Source: Rhynchopus euleeides (taxonomy: Eukaryota > Euglenozoa > Diplonemea > Diplonemida > Diplonemidae). Taken from it: 64,000 nt of DNA. Below the pieces are notes generated by a model. That model was not told the DNA's origin. It made no database searches and saw only the letters and a program-made list of their open reading frames with translations. The stretch is from NCBI GenBank assembly GCA_963210315.1, contig OY723323.1, positions 930,001 to 994,000 of the forward strand, in the 5' to 3' direction. The translations under genes and the position numbers were made by a program. Shown piece after piece: positions 20,193-29,292 of this stretch (positions are counted from its first letter, which is position 1; each line of letters starts with the position of its first letter).

Positions 20193-20311
20193 CACGGCCG
20201 CCGCAGAGATGCAACAAAAAGCTTCCGTCGAGGTACCACCAGCGAGCTTGGTCCGCCTTGGAAGTTGGTTCGTAGTTTTGACCACCAATGCCTAATGTGT
20301 TGGCAGTCTTG

Positions 20312-20438
20312 TTTGACTGGTGCTTGCAGTACGCGGTGGCGGGAGGACCGGGCCGGAGGGGGCGCGAAGCGCCCCCGTCCGCGCGAAGCGCGGCCGGCCC
20401 GGTCCTCCCGCCACCGCGTACTGCAAGCACCAGTCAAA
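20312..20438. repeat. 127-bp palindrome 2 (shortened copy)
   Basis: Same outer arms (about 45 bp) as palindrome 1 and the same flanks (ttggaagttggttcgtag on the left at 19946 and 20258; gaggtaccaccagcgagctt on the right at 20230 and 20476). The whole unit has therefore been duplicated in tandem, and one centre lost about 66 bases. Confidence 0.9.
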
Positions 20439-21234
20439 CACGGCCGCCGCAGAGATGCAACAAAAAGCTTCCGTCGAGGTACCACCAGCGAGCTTGGCTC
20501 CAATCCCTGATGGGCCATTCATTAGTGCTTGATGGAACTGTCCCTGATGAGGCCATCATCGGATCACTAGCCGTGTTTAGTGACTTACACAGGCTATCAA
20601 ATATTTACAGGGCCAGTTGGGGACTCGGTGGTGAGGATGGCTTGGCTCAGGAATCGCGCGAAAAGTGCACGAGTAGGTCCCGTCAGGGACTCTGTATGCC
20701 GTCCGATCACCTGGTCCAAGTCCCCGAGTCGCAGAAAGCCCTGTAAATATTATGGAACGAAAAAAATCTGGAACGCCAACCCACCAGCGTTCCAAAATAT
20801 TTACGTTCCATAGGAGGATTCTTCATATTCCTGGATTTCCCGAATTTCCTGGATTTCCCCCGGCCCCTTAGGCGATTTCAGGGCGGACAGGGCGGACATA
20901 TCCGGACCGGAAATCCGGGTGTCCGGATGTCCGGGTCCAATTTTGACCCCCCCCCCCCCCCCCCCGGACATTTCCCGAATTTCCCGCCCGGACATCCGGA
21001 CATCCAGAAATGTCCGCCCCGGACAGGGCGGACATGTCCGGGCGGACATTTTCTGGTGTCCGGATGTCCGGGCGGACATGTCCGGACCCGGAAATTCGGG
21101 AAATCCAATTTTGACCCCCCCCCCCCCCCGGACATGTCCGGCCAGGACCTCAATAGTTTGATTTTTGGTCCAGAAAATAGTTTGAAAATTTTTGAAATCT
21201 GGGTGCCCAAAAAAAATTTCCTAAGACCGGCGAT

Positions 21235-21640
21235 TTGTAGGGGGACCCTTTCGAATTTTTTTTTGGGGAAGGGTAAATTGAACGTTTTTGGCCAAATGAA
21301 GCCACTGCGACCATTCCCGGGCCTCGGAAATCAGATTTTGGCCCCTCAAATGCGGTACCGGTCCGGACAAAAAACCGAAAAAATCGTGAAAAATGGCCCA
21401 TTTTCCCCAGCCAAAAATGGGCCAAAAATGCCCCCCGGACACCCCCAGAGACATGTCCTAATCCGGGGTGCCAGTAGGGGGGACCTTTCGAATTTTTTTT
21501 CGAGGAGAGGTCAATTGAACGTTTTTGGACATCTGAGGCCACTGCGACCATTCCCAGGCCTCGGAAATGAGATTTTTGGCCCTCAAATGGGGTACCGGTC
21601 CCCACGAAATTACGAAAAAATCATGAAAATCGAAAGGTCC
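21235..21640 (+). repeat. Diverged tandem pair, about 240-bp unit
   Basis: ggggaccctttcgaattttt at about 21241 and ggggacctttcgaatttttt at about 21480 begin two parallel stretches that also share tgaacgtttttgg, ccactgcgaccattccc, cctcggaaat and ggtaccggtcc. Single copies of the opening motif occur at about 19786 and 22160. Not coding. Confidence 0.7.
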
Positions 21641-22253
21641 CACGCACCAAATTCTGCCCAAAAATCGTCAAAAATGGACATGTCATACGCAGCAAGGGGG
21701 CAAACCACCAATGCTCAATGATTCCACGGCAAGCCAGATTTTCTGATCAATTGGTTTGTTTGAGCATGTTCCTGGCCCTTGTTTGGAAAGTAGATGACCC
21801 CTGGCTGGAGAGGACGGTTGTGCTCGACCGGACGGAGAGAGAACCTTCTCCATAACCACCTCCACTCCACAATGCCACAAGTGGCAGGAAGGCCGGGTGT
21901 TACAGGCCTCAACCAGGGTTCCAAGGCTCTCCACTTCCTGGCTGCGTCAGGGATCACCGGGTACAGCGAGCAGGATTCCCTGTCCTGACACCCCAGCATG
22001 TACCACCGGAAGAACCCGAAACAGCAGCCGCCCCTCATGGGGGTTGCAAGAGGCACGGAAATCGTTCAAATCGGACCAAGTCCGAAAATCCGGCACTTTC
22101 TTGGGTACAAATTGCGGTCCGAAATTTTCCGATTTTTTGAAAAAAGGCTAATTCTGTAAGGGGGACCTTTTCGAATTTTTTTTTTCGGGCACTTTTTCCA
22201 CAAGGAAATGTCCGCCCTGTCCGCTACTGTCCACTACCGATTTCAAGGATCCT

Positions 22254-22349
22254 CCATAATATTTACGTTCCATAATATTTACGTTCCAAAATATTTACGT
22301 TCCATAATATTTACGTTCCATAATATTTACGTTCCAAAATATTTACGTA
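22254..22349. repeat. 16-bp tandem repeat, six units
   Basis: Units ccataatatttacgtt and ccaaaatatttacgtt in the order 1-1-2-1-1-2, so a 48-bp higher-order unit is present twice. Same sequence as the end repeat of 19433-22360. Confidence 0.85.
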
Positions 22350-22360
22350 TACGGTATACG

Positions 22361-23180
22361 ATAATTATCTGACACTGATTCCTCTCTTTGAACATGTAGT
22401 GTTGAAAGATACTTGGTGTTCTGATGCTTTACAGGGTACTTGACAAAGGAAAGAGGGCGGTCAGTCTTGTGATCCTCCCTGAATCCTTCCTGTGAGCAGC
22501 AGATACAATACAACACCTCGACTTCTTTCAGCGGCTGGATTGATATTGCCTGACACAGCAAACAGGATTGGAGGAACTAGCCTCGTACACCAGCGGCCCA
22601 AAAGGTGGATTTCATGTATGGTATTAGTGATTTCTCTTGCTACTGATGGTGTAGAGACTACAAAGCCTGACCTGATGACGCCGCGTGAGAAGGGATCTCG
22701 GTGCGGGGTGGCGTGAAGATCCTGCCTGAGTGCCCTCGTCGGGACCCGCAGTAAACCGTGGCGTTCCCCCCGAGGCATGTCCAGGACGAAGGTTGCAGAT
22801 AACCGCTGCATCTCTTCGTCCAAAAGGAGCTCACAGGATAGGGGAACTGCCCACACCCACTCACGACGGTGCTCTAAAAGGTGCACTGCGCGTGTGGTGG
22901 AGGTGTCGGGTCCAGACCCACCTCGTTCCCCAGGCCCGTCAGCTTCTTTCCCCTGCATTTCACTGCAGAGGAGCTGCTGTCTGGCATGGGGAGCGCCCCC
23001 TGCCTTGCAAGGGAAAATGTAGAACGGCATGCTGCCCGTTTCTTCACCTGCGAGGCAGGCGGGTCCCGGCCCGGGTACCCGGGGTATCCGGCTGGGTACC
23101 CGGGTATCCGCCGGATACCCGCCGGGTACCCGGGGAGGTGGAGACCGCGTCGTGCAGGTTACCCGGGGGGGGCGGGGGGG
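22361..23180. other. Unassigned sequence with a GGTACC-rich tract
   Basis: Long open frames exist on both strands but neither resembles a known family. Bases about 23070-23135 are a run of overlapping gggtacccgggtatccg motifs, strongly self-complementary. Confidence 0.35.
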
Positions 23181-23354
23181 ATGGGCAGGACCAAGAATCC
23201 TCCAAGTTCGCTGTCCCAGCTGGGGACTGAGCTGCGGAAGCGGGATCGTGACTCGGAGGACGAGGAGGTCGAGGAGGAGAAGCCTGTCACAAAAGCATCT
23301 CAGAAGACCACCAAGAAACCGGCGAAGAAGGCACCGGGGCGTAACACCACTTAG
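23181..23354 (+). CDS. Hypothetical small basic/acidic protein or 3' exon, 57 aa
   Basis: Starts MGRTKNPPSSLSQLGTEL and continues with an acidic block (SEDEEVEEEKP) and a lysine-rich tail (TTKKPAKKAP) before the stop. The composition resembles a nuclear or chromatin-associated tail. The ATG follows a poly-G run, and the frame is open further upstream, so this could be the last exon of a larger gene. No homologue recognised. Confidence 0.3.
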   Translation: MGRTKNPPSSLSQLGTELRKRDRDSEDEEVEEEKPVTKASQKTTKKPAKKAPGRNTT

Positions 23355-24172
23355 CCGTATCCCATCCTTGTGGTGTTGTCTCCTGTGGCCACCTAGCCAT
23401 CCCATTGCCTCCCTCAGAAGCCTGTAGTAATAGTGCGATATGGGCATATCGCATACGATATCAGGCTGACTAAACACGATGTAAATACGATATACGCCTT
23501 AAAAAAGACGATGCATATCGTATTTACGATATGATACGATATTACGATTCGTACGTCATCCGTGAGTACATTTTTCTGACATTGCAAGATGTTCTGGGAA
23601 ATTTTTCAGGATCTGTTTTGAGGAGGCGTTCCGTGCTCTACACTCATCACACCACCACACCTTCATCAGCCAGGAGATTTGTGTATTTCGTCACCAAGGG
23701 TTTTTTCGTTGAGGCCTCACACCAAGTCGGATGTCCTTCGCCGTCTTTTCTTACAAAAGCCCAAGGTTGGGTGTGTGTGTGTTGGGGGCTCCCCGTGTCT
23801 GTGTCAGCTTTCACAGGGGGCGGGACTGTGAGTTGTGCGGTGTTTCCCCTCAGCCCCCCTTCCAACCTTGCGTACTGCAAGTGGTAGTAACAAGAAATAC
23901 ACGACGGGTCAGATCGCCCGTCCTTCCTCGACCGCACGACTCCCCCCTACGCACCTACGGTGCTCAAACAAGTTTGTGGTGGTGTGGGGGTAGGGGGTGT
24001 GACCCCCGTTCCCCAGTGCCTCTCTCTCTGCCGAGGTGAACCGAATGATGAGGAGACCCTCCAGTGCCTGACCCGCACACCGCTTCCCTCTCTTGTGCTG
24101 CTGTGCTGCCTGCACACTGTGATGCTGCCTGCCCACACCACCACCCTGCACAGGACGCCCCACCCCCTTGGG
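23355..24172 (+). other. 5' flank of array copy 5
   Basis: Bases 23430-23545 form an AT-rich set of inverted repeats around tatcgtatttacgatatg. From about 23789 the sequence is the array 5' flank with the uninterrupted empty site at 23898-23899 (TA), then the forward cassette at 24019-24085. Confidence 0.6.
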
Positions 24173-26674
24173 ATGTCTGGCGGTGACAGGACCGAGGTGT
24201 CTGATAACCCCCCTAAGGACTTTGCCGACATATGTCAGGAGGCCAGATGGCAGTCACTGCGGGGTGGGTTGGGGACGCTTGCACTGCTGCTGTCCATCGC
24301 GTGCCCTGTGCTGATTGTGTACTGCTTCAACAGGGACGGGCCCTACTACACGGCACACCACGCAGATGCAGAGGTCGTCAACATCTGGGACCCGTGGCGC
24401 CAGCCCGAGCCGTGGCACGAGGACGGGCTGCTCCGGTGCACGTGGCTGCACGAGACCAGCCAGACGTGGGATGCCCTGAGCAGCACAAACACAACAGGGA
24501 TGACGTGCCCTGCGCTGAAACAGATAAGCACCACAGAGGACTCTCTGACGGCGATGCGTACCACGGCGATGTACGTGTACCCTGTGGCAGCGGCCGCGCG
24601 CCCCGTCGTGCTCGGGTGCGCCTTTGCAGGGGTGCTGAAGGAGTCGTGGCTGTACCTCCTGCAGGCAGCGGTGGGGATGTGCTCCACCTTTGCTCTTGCC
24701 GTGCTGTTCGACCTCGCACGGCCTGTGCTGGAGGGTGGCGATGACGCATCCGGCTGGGTGGTGGTGTGTGCCCTCCCGTCTGTGGTGTGGCTTGCTGTCC
24801 GTTTTGAGTTCTTCTTCTGTTTTGCACAGCTCTGTTCTGTGCGATGTATGAGATGTTTCTGTACCGCACTGCTTGTGGGCATTGCATTTTTTGGTTCCTG
24901 CTTTCTCGGCATGATGCCCCTGAGCAGTGGCGTGCCATATGGCTGGTTGTACCTGTTCTGCCTTTTCCCGCAGTTCGTGACAGTTGCCAACCTCCAGCCA
25001 GATGACAGAAGCGTGGCCTCTTTTGTTACCCCCAGAATGATGGTCTTGCTGGAGTTCGCTGTCTGGACCATCTTCTACTACGGATTCTACGACAGCCACT
25101 TCGGATCGTTTCTGGTGGACTCCACCTGGCCTTGTCTCCCTGCGATCCGTGTGCTGTTCCCAATGACACTGCCTTCGGTCCTTCTCGTCTCTCTGGCCCA
25201 CAGCTATCAGCCCATCCCTCTGGACTGTGATGCTGCACACCAACGTTCCAGGCAGAGCTCTATGCAGGCAGTTCCTGCCTACGACATGTCTGAGGAAGCA
25301 AGTGACTCCGAAAGCTTCCCCGAAACGACAGACGAAGAAGCTGCGCAGTGCGACACAGCAGACGGTGTGCAGCTGCACCTGCGGCTGCCCAACGGTGTGC
25401 TGGTGCCGGTGGAGCTGGGCAGCGACGCCACGCTCGGGGTGCTGCGCCTGCGTGCCGCACACGCCCTCGAGGTGGACCGCATGCAGGTGCGGGTGCGGCT
25501 TGCCCTCTGTGGCAAGATAGTTTCCGGGTGCAACGCCACCCCACTGTGCGACGTGCCGGGGCTGGAGGCGGGTGCCACGTTGGATGTCCACACACAACCT
25601 GCGCGATGCGAGGTGTCCGCAAACCCTTGCCACTACATGGAGCTGGCCTGTCAGGGGGACGACGTGCAGGCTGCACGGCGTGTGCTTGCGACCTGCCGGG
25701 TTTTACCTGCCGAAGGTTCCCGCTGTGTGTGGGAACCATATTCCAGTGTCCTGTCCACACTGATCCTCAACTACACACGCTCCGGCTGCCGCGGTGTGGT
25801 GTGCTGCGCCCTGCTGGAGGGGAACCTCGCCAGTGCAGCAGTTGTCGTGCAGCTCCTGTTGGAGACCAAGGAGGAGTCAGCCTTGCGTGTCATCCGAGAG
25901 TCAGGCGTGCTGGACAGACCTGACTTCTACGATGCGTTTCATGAACTGCTGCTGACGTGCCGTGATCCAGATTTCGCAGAAGTCAGCAGCGCCGAATACA
26001 GCCGTGCGCATCAAGAGTACGTGGATTTGGCTGTCTTGTGCCCAGGCTTTCTTGAGAGCACCGCATGCGATCACAACTACTTTGTACATTTTTTCTCACC
26101 GCGTCAGAGACTATTCGACGGGGACTACACCGCCCTGTTGAGGCAGCTTCACGAGGCGGGGTGGCGGTCAACACCCTCTGCAGTGCAGCAGGCAGACAAG
26201 TTACCGACCTCCTTCTTCCAGATCAACCTGCTCACAATCATGCTCTTGGCTGACGGGGTGCGTGTGCGTGACCTGCCACACGTCGTACGTCGCCTGTGCC
26301 TCGTATCCCTGATGCTCCTGCTGTACGCATGCCTTGCAGGTGCGGCCATCGGCGTGCACGCGACACTCGGCACGCAGGGAGCGGATCCGACAAGCGGGTG
26401 GCTGTTCGTTGCCTTCCTCTGCATTGCCAGTGTGACCATCGCAGTCGAGTTCATGCCGGAGTGGGTGCGGTGGCTGGTGGTGCTGAAGGTGTGCGGCACA
26501 CGCACGTCACAGCCACCTGCAGGCACGCAGGACGTGGAGCTCGTTGAGGAGCTGACTGAGATGGAGACGCCTCACCTGAACCAGAGCAGCCAGGCCGACA
26601 CCGACGAGGCGCTTGCAGTGGGGACCCTCCTCCCAGTGAGACCGCTTCCTTCTGGTGCCTGGTTACAGAACTGA
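24173..26674 (+). CDS. Array copy 5: polytopic membrane protein with ubiquitin-like and ankyrin-like domains
   Basis: The product is 833 aa from MSGGDRTE; the frame is open to 23960. Subfamily A (CRVLPAEGSRCVWEPYSSVLSTLILNY). The first loop differs from the others: ETSQTWDALSSTNTTGM, leaving a single clear sequon (NTT). The variable block (nt about 24831-25051) carries LCSVRCMRCFCTALLVGIAF and VASFVTPRMMVLL. The ubiquitin-like domain runs VQLHLRLPNG to TLDVHTQ. The second C-terminal segment reads SVTIAVEFMPEWVRW against SVTIGVELLPEWVRW elsewhere. The C-terminus extends to SGAWLQN because the usual 3' flank is replaced just before the stop. Confidence 0.8.
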   Translation: MSGGDRTEVSDNPPKDFADICQEARWQSLRGGLGTLALLLSIACPVLIVYCFNRDGPYYTAHHADAEVVNIWDPWRQPEPWHEDGLLRCTWLHETSQTWDALSSTNTTGMTCPALKQISTTEDSLTAMRTTAMYVYPVAAAARPVVLGCAFAGVLKESWLYLLQAAVGMCSTFALAVLFDLARPVLEGGDDASGWVVVCALPSVVWLAVRFEFFFCFAQLCSVRCMRCFCTALLVGIAFFGSCFLGMMPLSSGVPYGWLYLFCLFPQFVTVANLQPDDRSVASFVTPRMMVLLEFAVWTIFYYGFYDSHFGSFLVDSTWPCLPAIRVLFPMTLPSVLLVSLAHSYQPIPLDCDAAHQRSRQSSMQAVPAYDMSEEASDSESFPETTDEEAAQCDTADGVQLHLRLPNGVLVPVELGSDATLGVLRLRAAHALEVDRMQVRVRLALCGKIVSGCNATPLCDVPGLEAGATLDVHTQPARCEVSANPCHYMELACQGDDVQAARRVLATCRVLPAEGSRCVWEPYSSVLSTLILNYTRSGCRGVVCCALLEGNLASAAVVVQLLLETKEESALRVIRESGVLDRPDFYDAFHELLLTCRDPDFAEVSSAEYSRAHQEYVDLAVLCPGFLESTACDHNYFVHFFSPRQRLFDGDYTALLRQLHEAGWRSTPSAVQQADKLPTSFFQINLLTIMLLADGVRVRDLPHVVRRLCLVSLMLLLYACLAGAAIGVHATLGTQGADPTSGWLFVAFLCIASVTIAVEFMPEWVRWLVVLKVCGTRTSQPPAGTQDVELVEELTEMETPHLNQSSQADTDEALAVGTLLPVRPLPSGAWLQN

Positions 26675-26815
26675 AGGGGGGGTGTCCTAAATTGGCTAAT
26701 CAGATGGATCAACCACCGGAGAAGCGTGTGAGCAGCGAAGGGCCCAAGCTAGACGCACGCAGAATGATCATTGAGTAACATGTGCCTCTGAGCTTCCGCG
26801 AAAGTGTTTGTTTTT

Positions 26816-26968
26816 ATGTGTTGTGAACGTGGGGCCAGCCCCTTCTCGGGCACTCCCTTCAACAGCGACACGGAAAGAATGGCCGCCCCCTCGGTGCCCT
26901 ATGTCTCGGACGAAAGTTCGTCTGAGGTGTCTGAGGAGAAGCAGGCAAAAACGAATCATAGCATATGA
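26816..26968 (+). CDS. Small conserved ORF, 50 aa (copy b)
   Basis: Encodes MCCERGASPFSGTPFNSDTE, then RMAAPSVPYVSDESSSEVSE and a lysine-containing end. Partner of 15144-15284, with an in-frame addition (VSE) and mainly silent changes. A 36-base insertion directly upstream duplicates atgtg. Function unknown. Confidence 0.4.
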   Translation: MCCERGASPFSGTPFNSDTERMAAPSVPYVSDESSSEVSEEKQAKTNHSI

Positions 26969-27485
26969 GGGCCGAAGCGAGGCACCAGTCGGAAACAGTA
27001 CTGAGTCCACCTCGGATTTGGCCTCGCCAAGCTTGCAACGCCGTGCTGTGGAAAGGAACGGAAGGAAACAGGACGGTATCTCCCCCGCACATCGCGGTTC
27101 TCTTTGAGCTTGCCCCCACACCCCCCTCCGCCCCCCCCTCTCTCCCTCCCACCAGGCTCATTTATGGCGGAAGCGTCAACTCTGCCGTGTGCGCTCAACA
27201 AGGGGCAGCCCGGAACTGTCCCCCCAGCAGTTGCTGGACATATTCTCTTTTGACACCTCTGGCAGGAACGGGGGGGGGGGGGGGGCGGGGTGGGTGGTGC
27301 GGTGGGTCAGGGCCAGCGCGATTTTGTTTTTTCGTGGCAAAAAAAAAAAGAAAAGAAACTATATCAGGGTAAAAGATAGGGTTCCGGGCTGCGCGCCGAA
27401 AACCGGGGGTAATCGGGGGTAAAATTTCGGCCATTTCCCCAAATGGAAGGGCTTTCCCTTCCCACAACACACCACCCCACGCCAC

Positions 27486-27827
27486 TCAACTGGGATGGGC
27501 AGGGTGGAGAGTCTGCAGGGGACTGACTTCGCCGCCGCTGCCAGGTCCGAGAGGAGCGCGCTCCTTCTTGTCGTCAACGCGAAGGAGCCAGTCGATGAGG
27601 AAGGCGTTCTTGAGAGCGTGGTGGTGTTGAAAGCACCGCATGTTGCCCTTGCAGACTTGGTTCTGGACATGCACAGGCCACAGGGGGGGTCTGGGGGGCG
27701 GAGCCCCCCAGCCGCCGGAGGCCACGGTAGTGAACAGCTGATTCTGCTCCATAGTCGCACGCCGCATGTCGTCAACGTGCACCTTGTGCTCAACAGGTTC
27801 ATCGGGCGAACGCCTGGGGCAGGGCAC
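27486..27827 (-). pseudogene. Coding-like remnant interrupted by a GGC stem-loop repeat
   Basis: The minus-strand frame includes VEHKVHVDDMRRATMEQNQL and, on the other side of the repeat-derived stretch TTVASGGWGAPPPRPP, VQNQVCKGNMRCFQHHHALK and NAFLIDWLLRVDDKKERAPL. The texture suggests a transposase-like protein of the kind with HHH and WLLR segments, but I cannot assign a family. Start and end are missing, so it is a remnant. Confidence 0.3.
27681..27745 (+). repeat. GGC stem-loop repeat, copy 2
   Basis: ggggtctggggggcggagcc, ccccagccgccggaggccac, ggtagtgaac. Read on the minus strand it gives TTVASGGWGAPPPRPP in frame with the surrounding remnant. Confidence 0.85.
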
Positions 27828-28254
27828 TGTGCTCTTGGCCCCGGCCTCCTCTGGCCAAAAAGTACCCTGGAATAGTACCCGGACAGAATCTCAGAAAAAT
27901 CCCGGTGAAAAACTAATGCAACCGAGTGAATCTCAAGAGAGAAGGTAGCAACGACAGTTTGTGTTCTTCGAACGCAGAACACCCCACCAGGGTTGGGAAA
28001 TGGGTGAGTGGGGTGTGTCGGAGCAACGACAGCCGAACTTCTTCGAACGCAGAACACCCCACCAGCCTGCCGGGCGTGTGAAGTGTTCGCAAGGATCCGC
28101 ACGGTGAAAAGTTTCCTGAGTTGGCTACGCCGAACTTACAAAAAAAAAAGAGGCACCCCCGGTTTTTCGGGGCAAAATCTCGAAAACCGGGGCTAAGCCC
28201 CGTTAACCCATAACAGTATCTTAAACACTGAACTATATACAGGGGAGCGAGATC

Positions 28255-29292
28255 ATGCGGCATCTGCAGAGCATCATGCGGTGCTCGCTCCTCTGCCGCA
28301 CCCTGAAGGCAGCCCCCGTCGCCCTCGTCCTTGCCCTGATAATCGGCGTGAACTACCCCATCACGCGCGGCTGCTCTGGGATACTGGGCCCTGCCCCCAC
28401 CCAGGCAGGCGCCGCGACCTTCCTCCACACGGCAGCGGTGTGCGCCGTGTGGGCCTGCCAAGCCCTCCTCGTCGCATCTGTCCTGAAGTGCGCTGCGACC
28501 TCCCCAGGGGCTGTCGACTCAGCTCTCTGGGGCGACACCCCTCCTGAGGGGTTCCAGAGCCCATCCTCTCTCCGCGGCGGCGGTGGCGCCGACGACCCGA
28601 AACACCGCATTGTCGACGTGGGTGCTGTTGGTGTTGCGGGGGGCCAGGCATCGCCACACCGCCCACACTGCCTCACTGTGAAGCACAGCGGCGACCCGAG
28701 GTACTGCCGGAAGTGCCGGCACTTCAAGCCGGACCGGGCGCACCACTGCGACGCCTGCGGGGTGTGCGTGCTGAAGATGGACCACCACTGTATATTCCTC
28801 AATAACTGCGTGGGGTACCGCAACCACAAACACTTCATCCTGTTCCTGGGGTATGTTGTGCTGAACTCCGCCGCGATTCTCGCCGTCGTCTGGATCGGGG
28901 GTACAGACCCCCGTGGGGTGGGACCAGGCAGTCGAGCGGTAGGTGCTGCTGCTTCGAACCGTGCCCATGCTCCGCCCGCTCCCCCGGCTCGCGAGCTCCT
29001 CGCGTCGCTGGCTTGTGGATTCGGGATGATGTTTGCGACGGTGATCGCGATAGCAACAGGCATTGTCATTTCATGCTTCCTGGCCCTCAATCTCTACACC
29101 GTGGCCCGCAACACGACCCCGATGGAGCTGGGGGAGGACGGCCCGGTGGACTGGTGCCTCGGGTCTGCGAGGGAGAACTTCTCCGAGGTGTTTGGCACAG
29201 GGCACGTGCTGACGTGGCTTGTCCCCACGGACCCACTCCTGCGGCATCCTGGCGACCGGTTCTCAGGGCGTCGTGTGACGCACCACATCTAA
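28255..29292 (+). CDS. DHHC-type protein S-acyltransferase (palmitoyltransferase)
   Basis: A 345-aa enzyme that would transfer palmitate from acyl-CoA to cysteines of client proteins at a membrane, probably Golgi or plasma membrane (location inferred). The Cys-rich domain (about 151-194) reads CRKCRHFKPDRAHHCDACGV, then CVLKMDHHCIFLNNCVGYRN. The catalytic DHHC is at 176-179 and all zinc-binding Cys/His are present. Four membrane segments: about 19-36, 58-80, 203-223 and 250-277, two on each side of the domain as in the family. The usual DHHCPW is DHHCIF here. The TTxE motif is represented by NTTPMEL, and the family C-terminal element is visible as ENFSEVFG. The start ATG has A at -3. Intronless. 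It lies 428 bp before the ABC transporter on the same strand. Confidence 0.93.
   Translation: MRHLQSIMRCSLLCRTLKAAPVALVLALIIGVNYPITRGCSGILGPAPTQAGAATFLHTAAVCAVWACQALLVASVLKCAATSPGAVDSALWGDTPPEGFQSPSSLRGGGGADDPKHRIVDVGAVGVAGGQASPHRPHCLTVKHSGDPRYCRKCRHFKPDRAHHCDACGVCVLKMDHHCIFLNNCVGYRNHKHFILFLGYVVLNSAAILAVVWIGGTDPRGVGPGSRAVGAAASNRAHAPPAPPARELLASLACGFGMMFATVIAIATGIVISCFLALNLYTVARNTTPMELGEDGPVDWCLGSARENFSEVFGTGHVLTWLVPTDPLLRHPGDRFSGRRVTHHI

Larger units (their letters stand above)
19433..22360. mobile_element. About 2.9-kb composite bounded by inverted TAAATATTATGGAACG repeats
   Basis: The left end ataccgtatacgtaaatatt followed by two atggaacgtaaatattatgg-type units is the inverse of the right end at about 22302-22360 (ttacgtatacggtatacg). 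Inside lie a palindromic tandem duplication, internal copies of the same end repeat (19443-19516, 20742-20811) and diverged direct repeats. A second inverted pair (ataggaggatt at 20811; aatcctcc type at 22249) suggests an inner unit of about 1.5 kb. No transposase is recognised. It may be one element or several nested ones. Confidence 0.45.
26675..28254. other. Spacer between the array and the DHHC gene
   Basis: Holds the second small conserved ORF (26816-26968), a piece of dispersed repeat Y (about 27188-27240), a poly-G run, a hAT-like end motif cagggtaaaagatag at about 27368, a broken coding remnant with a GGC stem-loop repeat (27486-27827), and a pair of direct repeats cttcgaacgcagaacacccc (27967 and 28039). 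Confidence 0.5.

Noticed and set aside
19892-20518. Long open frames on both strands over the palindromes
   Set aside because: Created by the symmetry of GC palindromes; no protein features.
22461-23477. 338-aa minus-strand open frame
   Set aside because: Passes through the GGTACC-rich tract and ends in AT-rich hairpins; no recognisable domain and no support for its start.
27681-27745. Bacterial contamination suggested by the GGGGTCTGGGGGGCGGAGCCCC motif
   Set aside because: Similar motifs occur in bacteria, but the window has a spliceosomal intron, a LINE, a hAT element and eukaryotic gene families throughout.
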